A stretch of DNA of 64,000 nucleotides from NCBI GenBank assembly GCA_964389675.1, contig CAYMEV010000011.1, forward strand, positions 58,510 to 122,509, in the 5' to 3' direction. This DNA comes from CAYMEV01 sp964389675 [NCBI: uncultured Candidatus Sumerlaeota bacterium] (GTDB lineage: Bacteria > CAYMEV01). The notes under the pieces are model-generated. The model did no database searches and was not told where the DNA came from. It was given only the letters and a program-made list of their open reading frames with translations. Positions 1 through 7,154 of this stretch are shown here, one piece after another. The number at the start of each line of letters is the position of its first letter. Position 1 is the stretch's first letter. The position numbers and the translations under genes are program-made.

Positions 1-1
1 A

Positions 2-832
2 AAGGTTCTTGTAAGCGCACTTGAGAGCAGGAATATAAGAAGCACCCTGATAGACATGAATGAGACAGTGTGGGACATCAGCAATGACAGATTCTGTTTC
101 AATAAGATCAATATAATGGGCCTTGATGCTGTAATCATTAAAAAACTGGGTTCTGAGTACAATCCTCATTTTCTTGATAAGTTGTCAATCCTTGAATACT
201 TCAGTTCACTCGGGCTCAGATTTTTTTCCAGACCAGAAAATATTAAAACTGCAGTAAACAGATTGACCTGTACATCCCGGCTTAAAAGAGACAGCATACC
301 AATCCCTCCCACTACAATTACCGAGAACCTCGATGAAGCAGAGAAAGCAGTGCAAAGATACCATAAGGCCGTAATAAAGCCTCTCTTCACCTCAAAAGCA
401 AAAGGAATGATGCTTGTAGAATATGATTCACTTACAAGGGATAAATTAGCCAGTTTTAAGAAAAAAGACAACCCTGTCCTGTATATACAGAAAATGGTAG
501 AGATTCCGGGAAGGGACCTGGGCATAGTATTTATGGGAGGAAAATACCTTGCCACATATTCAAGGGTTATGCAGACAGATTCCTGGAATACGACAATAAG
601 GACCGGAGGAAAATATGAGCCTTTCCAGCCTTCAAAACATATAATTGACATCGCAGAAAGGGCACAGCAGATTTTCGGCCTTGATTTTACATGTGTAGAT
701 ATAGCTGAAACACCGGATGGCCCGGTCGTATTTGAGGTATCTCCATTCGGGGGTTTTAGAGGACTGAAGGAAGCAAATAATATCGATGCTGCATCCCTTT
801 ATGCAGATTTTATTATTGCAAGACTGGGTTAA
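2..832 (+). CDS. RimK-like ATP-grasp ligase, 5' truncated by window edge
   Basis: An ATP-grasp enzyme of the RimK/glutamate-ligase type, which forms amide bonds by way of an acyl phosphate. The frame is open from base 2 to the first ATG at 56, and the translated stretch KVLVSALESRN reads like the first beta strand of the fold. The gene therefore almost certainly starts just left of the window and ATG 56 is not its start. Visible elements are the ATP-binding lysine strand (AVIKPLFTSKAKGMM), the central PGRDLGIVFMGGKYLA segment and the C-terminal metal-binding strand (VVFEVSPFGGFRGL). In that last strand Ser sits where many RimK proteins have Asn after Glu-Val. The substrate cannot be told from sequence; a GAK-system ATP-grasp protein is one alternative. 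Its stop overlaps by 4 nt the stop of the convergent gene on the minus strand. Confidence 0.75.
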   Translation, partial: KVLVSALESRNIRSTLIDMNETVWDISNDRFCFNKINIMGLDAVIIKKLGSEYNPHFLDKLSILEYFSSLGLRFFSRPENIKTAVNRLTCTSRLKRDSIPIPPTTITENLDEAEKAVQRYHKAVIKPLFTSKAKGMMLVEYDSLTRDKLASFKKKDNPVLYIQKMVEIPGRDLGIVFMGGKYLATYSRVMQTDSWNTTIRTGGKYEPFQPSKHIIDIAERAQQIFGLDFTCVDIAETPDGPVVFEVSPFGGFRGLKEANNIDAASLYADFIIARLG

Positions 833-1281
833 TTTCCTGTTTTTTTGTATCTGTATTCTCTGAAATTATATATAAGCTTAAATGATATATGCCTTTGCAT
901 GACAAGTTCATCAAGTAAACACCTGCTGTCTGACAGTTCCCTCAGATAAAAATAAAATAGAAACAGGGACCTTTCTGCCCAATACACATCTCCGGATATC
1001 TCCTTTTCATGTTTTTCATTCATATCCTCCTGATAACCAGGCATTATAAGCAGATGTCCAAGATAGTCCCTGAACGGTTTGCTCCGGGATTTATTCAGAG
1101 ATTTAGCGAGCTTTTCACTGATGCTTCTTATTTTTTGCAGGATATTTTCCTCTTTCCTCTTAAGAATATATATCATGTTCAGGAATGAGGCAGAAAGCTT
1201 CCTGTCATCTGAAAGCATGTCTTCATAATACTTCAGCAAAGCTGATTCATGCTCTATAAGGTTTTTAAGAATTTCATCCAT
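829..1281 (-). CDS. hypothetical helical protein, last gene of methyltransferase-CYTH operon
   Basis: A 150-residue, charged and strongly helical protein with no signal peptide or membrane segment. I do not recognise the family. It has long amphipathic helices (IEHESALLKYYEDML near the N-terminus, KRKEENILQKIRSISEKL in the middle) and a Lys/Tyr/Arg-rich end. The start ATG overlaps the end of the upstream CYTH gene by 8 nt and is preceded by GAGGAA, so translation is probably coupled. The pairing with a CYTH protein recalls CHAD, which often accompanies CYTH domains, but this protein is too short and lacks an obvious CHAD histidine pattern. A degenerate ferritin-like bundle is another loose possibility. 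Confidence 0.7.
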   Translation of the reverse strand: MDEILKNLIEHESALLKYYEDMLSDDRKLSASFLNMIYILKRKEENILQKIRSISEKLAKSLNKSRSKPFRDYLGHLLIMPGYQEDMNEKHEKEISGDVYWAERSLFLFYFYLRELSDSRCLLDELVMQRHISFKLIYNFREYRYKKTGN

Positions 1282-1933
1282 TCAAAAATTCCTCTGTTAT
1301 GCTGAAAATTTCATCACCATAAGATCCATATCCGGGATTTCTGTGCAGAAATGCCCTCTCCCTCTTTGTTTTTGACTGATAAAAATAGGATACTTTCAGC
1401 CTCTTAAAAAGGCCTGTGATTATTCTTTCAGCCTTAATATGATCACTGTTTTCACATTCCACTTCATATTCAGTAATTTCATCAGGGTATCTTATGCTGT
1501 CCAGAACAATAATGATACCGCTGAATGAGAATTCCTTCCGTATGGTAGCACAGTAGGATTCAATTTTTATCCCCTTATCGGGTATATTTATATCATCATG
1601 GCCCAGTATTTTTAATAAATGATCAATATCATTTTCTCTGCATAAAATATCCTTCGCCTCTAAATCTGTAATTATTTTCTCATTCTCCTGAGAAATAAAC
1701 AGATTATCCTTCCTTTGTATTCCCGTTTTGGAAGAAAGGATATAGAATGTGTCTCCTCCGGCCTTCTTTATCCTGAGCCTTATGGAACAGCCAAGGGCCT
1801 TGAGTATTCCGCCGGAAGTGTCAAGATAGAGATTAAGGAGCTTTTCATCACTGGAAAGGTCCTTTAAACTGGATAGAACAGAATTATAATCCCTGAAATT
1901 CTCAAGGCTGTATTTCAGCTCTATCTCCTGCAT
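1274..1933 (-). CDS. CYTH-domain protein (CyaB/triphosphatase-like)
   Basis: A CYTH domain protein of 219 residues, usual for a single-domain member. The signature ExExK motif is at the very N-terminus (E3, E5, K7 in MQEIELKY). Further alternating charged strands are typical of the triphosphate tunnel: the IRLRIKKAGG strand, a KTGIQRKDN segment and the late YEVECEN strand. Family members are class IV adenylate cyclases, thiamine triphosphatases or inorganic triphosphatases, and sequence alone does not decide which. AAGGA lies 8 nt before the ATG. It sits 5 bp behind the methyltransferase gene and overlaps the small helical gene, so the three form one operon. Confidence 0.85.
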   Translation of the reverse strand: MQEIELKYSLENFRDYNSVLSSLKDLSSDEKLLNLYLDTSGGILKALGCSIRLRIKKAGGDTFYILSSKTGIQRKDNLFISQENEKIITDLEAKDILCRENDIDHLLKILGHDDINIPDKGIKIESYCATIRKEFSFSGIIIVLDSIRYPDEITEYEVECENSDHIKAERIITGLFKRLKVSYFYQSKTKRERAFLHRNPGYGSYGDEIFSITEEFLNG

Positions 1934-1938
1934 GAAGC

Positions 1939-3015
1939 TCAGTCCTTTACAAGAACTGCAAGATAGACCTTGTAAAGCACAATTTTCCTTGAATATTCAT
2001 TCAGGCGCCATAGAATGTCGTCTATTTCCTCCTGAAGCGTGAAACCTTTTTCCCTGGCCAGGATTTTCAATGCTTCTATCTCATTTTCGTTTATGCTTCG
2101 AAGCTTGCTGACGCTCTTTGATGATTCTATGAAGGGTGTTGAAAGAATGACAGCCCCTCCCCTTTTCATGATCCTGGCAAGCTCAGTCATGAAAAGTTCC
2201 GGGTCGGCAACTATATCAACCATATTTAAAGCCAGTGAAAAATCAATGCTCCCCGAATCAAATGGAATATTTTCAGCCTCTGAGACAAAAAATGATGGCT
2301 TTTTTCTATATTTAAGCGGTTTTCTTAAATCAAATGCTCCGTGTGAGAAGCATATCTCTTGCTTATCAGCTGATATGCTGGCACTGTGGATTGCTTCGAA
2401 GGATGTATCCAGGCCGCAGGAATTCGCGGAAAAACCGGACAGAAGGAATGTATACCCGCCAAGGTTTGAGCCGATATCCAGGGATCTGCCATAATCCTCT
2501 TTACAATATCTTTTGATAAGGGAATTCACACATTTATACAGGGTATTCTTACTGCCTGTCTCAATCTTTCCAATACTGAACATATCACTGTCCCACTCCA
2601 TTCCCATATGTGATTCGTAATATGTCCTGAACCTGGACATAACACCGTCCATAAATCTGTCTTCATATCCTTTCCTGTTTGGGATCACCGGTTCATTCGG
2701 GCTTTTGATCTGTTCCAGGAATATAGAGTACAGGCTTTTTCTTATTTCTGAAGGAAAAGGCCTGCCTATATATTTCAGGTATGAATCAATAATGGAGAAA
2801 TTATTCCTTAAATAATAAAATGCTTTTGGTATCAGCACAGGGACAAAATCTATGACTGGAAATTCAGAACCGCAGGAACTGCATGCTAAAGATCCGTACT
2901 GAACCCTGTCCCCGATCTCTATTACGGGCATACGGCCCGATGAGCTTTCTTTCAGCTCGCCTGAGCAACGGCCTTCATCTGTTTTATTGGTACATACAAA
3001 TCTGCAGCTGTCCAT
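1939..3015 (-). CDS. SAM-dependent methyltransferase with N-terminal zinc-binding segment
   Basis: A 358-residue class I methyltransferase. The N-terminal ~65 residues hold Cys pairs and a Trm112-like strand (LACSSCGSEFPVIDFVPVLI), suggesting a zinc ribbon. A linker follows, then a Rossmann methyltransferase domain from about residue 175 with motif I (SLDIGSNLGGY), an acidic strand (GLDTSFEAI), a post-I motif (AENIPFDSGSIDFSLALNM) and a Methyltransf_11-like end (ELARIMKRGGAVILSTPF). The substrate is unknown; a small molecule or surface sugar is plausible given the neighbouring heptosyltransferase. It is the first gene of the operon, with a consensus promoter whose -10 box ends 9 nt before the ATG and no Shine-Dalgarno. 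Confidence 0.85.
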   Translation of the reverse strand: MDSCRFVCTNKTDEGRCSGELKESSSGRMPVIEIGDRVQYGSLACSSCGSEFPVIDFVPVLIPKAFYYLRNNFSIIDSYLKYIGRPFPSEIRKSLYSIFLEQIKSPNEPVIPNRKGYEDRFMDGVMSRFRTYYESHMGMEWDSDMFSIGKIETGSKNTLYKCVNSLIKRYCKEDYGRSLDIGSNLGGYTFLLSGFSANSCGLDTSFEAIHSASISADKQEICFSHGAFDLRKPLKYRKKPSFFVSEAENIPFDSGSIDFSLALNMVDIVADPELFMTELARIMKRGGAVILSTPFIESSKSVSKLRSINENEIEALKILAREKGFTLQEEIDDILWRLNEYSRKIVLYKVYLAVLVKD

Positions 3016-3024
3016 GATTAGAAC

Positions 3025-3053
3025 AATATATTTTATTAAACTGATAGTGTCAA
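3025..3053 (-). promoter_or_regulatory. consensus sigma70-like promoter, leaderless, for methyltransferase operon
   Basis: Read on the minus strand: TTGACA (3048-3053), 17-nt spacer, TATATT (3025-3030), then 9 nt to the ATG at 3015. A start of transcription 6-9 nt after the -10 box would fall at or within about 3 nt of the initiation codon. No purine-rich ribosome site lies between. Confidence 0.75.
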
Positions 3054-3071
3054 AATATTTAAAGATTTTAA

Positions 3072-3100
3072 TTGAAAATATCTGCCTGCAATAATATAAT
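3072..3100 (+). promoter_or_regulatory. consensus sigma70-like promoter, leaderless, for waaF
   Basis: TTGAAA (3072-3077), 17-nt spacer, perfect TATAAT (3095-3100), then 8 nt to the ATG at 3109. The predicted transcript starts at or next to the start codon and has no Shine-Dalgarno. Its -35 box lies 18 nt from the -35 of the divergent methyltransferase promoter. Confidence 0.8.
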
Positions 3101-3108
3101 CCCTTTCG

Positions 3109-4152
3109 ATGAATGCCCGTGCAGAAAAAATTCTAATAAAATCTACAAACTGGATAGGGGATGTCGTAATATCCCTTCCGGCTGTAAAAGCGATCAGGAA
3201 AATTTACCCGGATTCCAGCATTACCATTCTATGCAAATCCTATCTTGAGGAAATATATAAGAACCTCGGGTTTATTGATAATGTGACCTGCATGGATAAT
3301 AATTCACCAAAAGCTTTTTTCCATATGATAAAAGAGATAAGATCAGGCGGTTATGACCTCGGAATACTGCTTCAAAATGCCATTAACGGCGCATTACTCT
3401 TCTATTTCGGGAATGTGAAGAAAAGGGTGGGATATCCCACTGATGCAAGAGGGATTTTCCTCACTGACAAACCGAAAGATAAGTATGGAAACTCCCATCA
3501 GATGCATCGGTATATGGGACTGGCAAAATACCTGGGATATCAAGGCGCAGAACCTGGCCCCTATATACCAACACCCCTGGATGATCACATTGGCGATAAG
3601 GTCTTCCTTTACCGTTTTATCTCAAAAAGGCTTGAAAGAAATATCACAGTCAGGAAACACACGATAGGAATAGCTCCGGGAGCCAAGTACGGCCCTGCAA
3701 AGATGTGGGGCGAGGGAAATTTCAGAAATCTCATTAGCCTCCTCCTTAAGATCAGGGATATAAACATTATTATGATAGGCTCAAGGGAAGATTATCAGCT
3801 TTCAGAGAAAATCAGGGAACCATTTTCTGAAAACCCGCATGTAATTAACTCATCCGGATATTTCAGCCTGATTGAGAGCCTGTATATTATAGGCGAACTG
3901 GATCTGCTGGTATCAAATGACTCAGGAGCAATGCACATGGCGTCTGCAAGGGATACAAATATTGCAGCAATATTCGGGCCTACCGTCTTTTCCCATACAT
4001 CTCCGATATCTCAGAAAGCGACGATCTTTTTCAAAAAGGTTGACTGCTGGCCGTGCAGGTTCAGGAAATGCCCCAGGAAAACCCACAAATGCATGGATCA
4101 GATAAAACCCGAAGAGGTATATGATAATATTCTTCAGAGGTTAGGGCTCTGA
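3109..4152 (+). CDS. waaF: ADP-heptose--LPS heptosyltransferase (WaaF-like, GT9)
   Basis: A glycosyltransferase family 9 protein of 347 residues that transfers heptose from ADP-heptose to the inner core of lipopolysaccharide at the inner face of the cytoplasmic membrane. The N-terminal GT9 motif (NWIGDVVISLPAVKAIRKIY) and the central APGAKYGPAKMWG motif, close to the WaaF signature PGAEYGPAKRWP, are present. The acceptor-side end (LVSNDSGAMHMASA, AIFGPTVFSHTSP) is typical, and a Cys-rich tail (CWPCRFRKCP) follows. Length is normal for the family. The protein implies an outer membrane with LPS-type core. The gene stands alone, is read from a consensus promoter, and its 3' end overlaps ogt by 12 nt. 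Confidence 0.9.
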   Translation: MNARAEKILIKSTNWIGDVVISLPAVKAIRKIYPDSSITILCKSYLEEIYKNLGFIDNVTCMDNNSPKAFFHMIKEIRSGGYDLGILLQNAINGALLFYFGNVKKRVGYPTDARGIFLTDKPKDKYGNSHQMHRYMGLAKYLGYQGAEPGPYIPTPLDDHIGDKVFLYRFISKRLERNITVRKHTIGIAPGAKYGPAKMWGEGNFRNLISLLLKIRDINIIMIGSREDYQLSEKIREPFSENPHVINSSGYFSLIESLYIIGELDLLVSNDSGAMHMASARDTNIAAIFGPTVFSHTSPISQKATIFFKKVDCWPCRFRKCPRKTHKCMDQIKPEEVYDNILQRLGL

Positions 4153-4623
4153 AATGGATTGTTTTCTCTCCATACCAATAAGATACTCTTTTCTCCACAA
4201 ACCACAGGAAAAGCCGGTCAGATTGCCATTCTTTCCAATTACCCTGTGGCATGGGATTATTATAACATAGGGGTTTCTTTTAAGTATCTGCCCGACAGCC
4301 CTGGCAGACTCAGGCCTGTTTGCCCTTTGTGCAAGACAGCTGTAACTTATCGTATGCCCATACGGGATCCTGGAACACTCCTGCAGAACGCTTTTCTTAA
4401 AATTACTGCCTTGCAGCGCAATTTTCAGGTCAAATTTTGTTCTTTCACCCTTGAAATACTGATCCAGCTGGCTGACAGCAGCATTTATGATCCTGTTTTT
4501 ACGTTCACTGCTGATTGACTCACCATTATCGCAAAATCCTGCTTTCAAAAGATGCTTTTCATCTGCCTCCAGGACAATCAACCCGGCAGGGCATCTGTAA
4601 TATCCCCTGAATATATCGGCCAT
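4141..4623 (-). CDS. ogt: methylated-DNA--protein-cysteine methyltransferase
   Basis: O6-alkylguanine-DNA alkyltransferase, a suicide repair protein that moves the alkyl group from O6-methylguanine to its own cysteine. At 160 residues it is the short Ogt form without an AraC/Ada domain. The acceptor motif PCHRV is present with Cys125. The preceding helix-turn-helix arginine region (IPYGHTISYSCLAQR, SARAVGQILKRNP) and the following NLTGFSCGLWRKEYLI segment match the family. It is 2 bp downstream of the acyl-CoA synthetase gene on the same strand, so they probably share a transcript. It converges on waaF with a 12-nt overlap. Confidence 0.93.
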   Translation of the reverse strand: MADIFRGYYRCPAGLIVLEADEKHLLKAGFCDNGESISSERKNRIINAAVSQLDQYFKGERTKFDLKIALQGSNFKKSVLQECSRIPYGHTISYSCLAQRANRPESARAVGQILKRNPYVIIIPCHRVIGKNGNLTGFSCGLWRKEYLIGMERKQSISEP

Positions 4624-4625
4624 AT

Positions 4626-6953
4626 CTACCTGAGCTTTTTATTCAGGTATTTGCCGACAGCCTTCATTGCCCTGTCAGCTGACCTGAAGACAGCAAAACC
4701 CTTCTTCCTCAATGCAGCAACATAATCATTAAAAAGGTCCCCTGAATCAACTACAAACAGGATCGGTTTATTGCTTCTGCCGGCAAGGTCCGCTATCCTT
4801 TCCGGAAGGTTGCCTGGATCTGCTATATCGCTTCTTAGGGTCTTCATTGCTGCAGTCAGGGGAACTGCCCCGACAATTACCATATCAACTGATTCTTCAC
4901 CGTTTACATACCTGATAATATCTTCATATGCAGCGTCAGTAGCCATAGGCGTAATATCAAGGGGATTGCTGCAGTTCACAAGGGTATTGATCTTATTTTT
5001 TTCAAGTATGCTGTAGAGCCCCTTGTTAAAAGCATTATCATTCTTGTATAAAAAGACATCTCCGCCGGATCTTAGATTGTCAGCCATTCCTACAGCTTCG
5101 TAGCCTGCATTGGAGATACAGAAAACCATATTGCCCTTTATGGCTTTATCATGGAAAGAACCAGCAATCTGCAGGATATCTTCAAATTCATTAAAATTGT
5201 CGCAAACCACAGCTCCGCAGTCAGATAAAATAGACTCACATACATTGTAATCGCCGGCAATAGAAGCAGTATGCCCGCTTGTAGCTGTCTTTCCCTCAGG
5301 TGACCTGCCTGCCTTATAGAATATAACATCTATATCAAGATCTCTGGCGATCTTTACACTCCTTGCAAACTCAATACCGTCAAAATCATTGAAGCCCTCT
5401 ACATAGATTCCAATCACCCTTATATCGCTGTCATCCTTTACATAGGCCAGAAAATCAGTCGTTGACAGATCGATCTGGTTCCCTGTTGAAATATCATAAA
5501 GGGTGCTTAGATGGGGCAGATTGCTCATCCTTGTTATCATGAACGCTCCTGACTGGCTTATCAGAGCTGTATTGCCAATTTTTATTTTTGGCTTGGGCAG
5601 TTTGCTCTGAGGAATAAATAATGTGTCATAATTCCCTTTTTTTGAAAGTATCCCAAGGCAGTTGCCTCCAACAAAAACAGGCCCCCCGTTTCCTGAAGAA
5701 TGTGATTTCGTGATAAGTTCACTAACCTCTTTTTCAAGTTTTTTACCCTCTTTGGTCTCACCCATCCCGCCTGGAATAAGGATGACGGATTCCGCCTTAT
5801 CATAATTAATTATATCTTTTACAGTATCGGGCACCTGTTCTGCAGATATGGCCAGTACAAGCATGTCGACCTTCTCAGGAAGGTCTTTAATAGAGCGGAA
5901 TGCATTTATGCCGTCAACAGCTTCCCCATCAGGCCTGACAAGGTATATCTTTTCGCTGTTGAACTTATTTTCCAGCAGATTCCTTAAAATAATCCTTCCG
6001 GGATTCATTCCCTTTGATGATACCCCTATGATTGCACAGCTTTTCGGCTCAAGCAGCTTTTTGATCTTATGGATCGGCTTGGATACAGTCCTGCCCCTGT
6101 TTTTCTTAAATCTCAAAAGCCCGTCAATTGGCATTATATCAGAACCGAAGCATACAAAAGGGTTGATCTCCATCTCAGATATTATAAAATCTGAATCCCC
6201 GGCATATGAATAATGCCTGGCAATTTCAGACATTATGCCTATCAGGCCCTTCAGCCTCTCTTCATCTACTATACGTTCCTTACCCCTCAGCAGGCCCGCA
6301 AGCCTTTTATAGCTAAGGCTGTTCTGGTACTTGCTGAAGATCGAATCATTCCCTGATACCAGAGGCGATGCGATCACTGCTGAGCATTCCTTTTTAAGAT
6401 TTTCCGCAAAAAGCTCTGTATTGACGCCCCCTATCCCTATACTTATAATATTATCAAACTCTCTGCTATGCCTTAATCCAATAAACAGCTCCGTCCCGAA
6501 ATCATCCTTTTCATAATTAACATACTCCATTATAAGTATGCCTACAGTATCGGCAATGACCCTTTCTAAAAGCTCGTCATCCTCCAGCCCTTTGTATTTT
6601 CTGGGTACCATGCTTTTGTTTGCAAGCAGGAAATCTGAAAACTGCCTGGGAGTGTGCGTAAGCATATAATTTATATTTTCCAGCACATTATGGGGGCGTT
6701 TTTCTACTACCTTTACCCCTCCGAAATCAGTTTTATGAAGGATATATGGATGTATTATCTTCAGAACAATCTTATCTGAATTAAAACTGGTAAGAAAAGA
6801 TGGCTCAAATGTGTCATCCTGTTTATAGACCTGAAACATGGGTATCCTGATATCAAGGCTGTCAAGTACCTCATATACCTCATATTCATAAAGGAAATCT
6901 CTGCCCTGCCTGTCAGCGTTTTTTATAAGATTGTCCATATACTTAAAGTTCAT
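4626..6953 (-). CDS. ADP-forming acyl-CoA synthetase (acetate--CoA ligase), beta-alpha order
   Basis: A 775-residue NDP-forming acyl-CoA synthetase, which interconverts acyl-CoA, ADP and phosphate with acid, ATP and CoA. Residues ~1-290 are the ATP-grasp (beta) part (HKTDFGGVKVVEKRP near the N-terminus, EMEINPFV at its end). Residues ~300-430 are the CoA-binding Rossmann domain (SCAIIGVSSKGMNPGRIILR). Residues ~450-775 are the succinyl-CoA-ligase-like part with ISQSGAF and the phosphohistidine motif TSGHTASIAG around residue 560. The ATP-grasp half comes first, the reverse of the more common alpha-beta order. No GNAT domain is attached. GGAG lies 7-8 nt before the ATG. The promoter carries a 14-bp palindrome, which suggests specific regulation. 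Confidence 0.88.
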   Translation of the reverse strand: MNFKYMDNLIKNADRQGRDFLYEYEVYEVLDSLDIRIPMFQVYKQDDTFEPSFLTSFNSDKIVLKIIHPYILHKTDFGGVKVVEKRPHNVLENINYMLTHTPRQFSDFLLANKSMVPRKYKGLEDDELLERVIADTVGILIMEYVNYEKDDFGTELFIGLRHSREFDNIISIGIGGVNTELFAENLKKECSAVIASPLVSGNDSIFSKYQNSLSYKRLAGLLRGKERIVDEERLKGLIGIMSEIARHYSYAGDSDFIISEMEINPFVCFGSDIMPIDGLLRFKKNRGRTVSKPIHKIKKLLEPKSCAIIGVSSKGMNPGRIILRNLLENKFNSEKIYLVRPDGEAVDGINAFRSIKDLPEKVDMLVLAISAEQVPDTVKDIINYDKAESVILIPGGMGETKEGKKLEKEVSELITKSHSSGNGGPVFVGGNCLGILSKKGNYDTLFIPQSKLPKPKIKIGNTALISQSGAFMITRMSNLPHLSTLYDISTGNQIDLSTTDFLAYVKDDSDIRVIGIYVEGFNDFDGIEFARSVKIARDLDIDVIFYKAGRSPEGKTATSGHTASIAGDYNVCESILSDCGAVVCDNFNEFEDILQIAGSFHDKAIKGNMVFCISNAGYEAVGMADNLRSGGDVFLYKNDNAFNKGLYSILEKNKINTLVNCSNPLDITPMATDAAYEDIIRYVNGEESVDMVIVGAVPLTAAMKTLRSDIADPGNLPERIADLAGRSNKPILFVVDSGDLFNDYVAALRKKGFAVFRSADRAMKAVGKYLNKKLR

Positions 6954-6991
6954 AATATCACTCCTTTCAGAAAATTCTTTTAATAAAAAAT

Positions 6992-7020
6992 TTCATAAAA
7001 ACTGTACCGGTACAGAACAA
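6992..7020 (-). promoter_or_regulatory. promoter of acyl-CoA synthetase gene
   Basis: On the minus strand: TTGTTC (7015-7020), 17-nt spacer, TATGAA (6992-6997). The 5' leader would be about 32 nt and ends with a good ribosome site (AAAGGAG). A perfect palindrome fills most of the spacer. Confidence 0.5.
7002..7015. promoter_or_regulatory. 14-bp perfect palindrome, candidate operator
   Basis: CTGTACCGGTACAG is a perfect inverted repeat lying between the divergent acyl-CoA synthetase and cyclase genes. It coincides with the spacer between the -35 and -10 boxes of the synthetase promoter, a usual position for a repressor or MerR-type operator. The bound factor is unknown; no regulator gene is adjacent. 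Confidence 0.55.
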
Positions 7021-7098
7021 TCTAATCCAAACCGGAAAAATTATCAACAATATTTCAGTTTTCATATAACAATAATGGGTTCTGTCCTGTTTTGATTC

Positions 7099-7126
7099 TT
7101 GATTTATCATATAAACCTGATATAAA
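7099..7126 (+). promoter_or_regulatory. candidate promoter of first cyclase gene
   Basis: TTGATT (7099-7104), 16-nt spacer, TATAAA (7121-7126). Transcription would begin near 7133, giving a leader of about 22 nt that holds a weak ribosome site (AGAGCGGA) before the ATG at 7155. The surroundings are AT-rich, so the assignment is tentative. Confidence 0.35.
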
Positions 7127-7154
7127 TAACTAAAATATTCTATCAGAGCGGATA

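Noticed and set aside
56-58. ATG at 56 as the start of the ATP-grasp gene
   Set aside because: The frame stays open to base 2 and encodes family-like sequence, so the gene starts outside the window.
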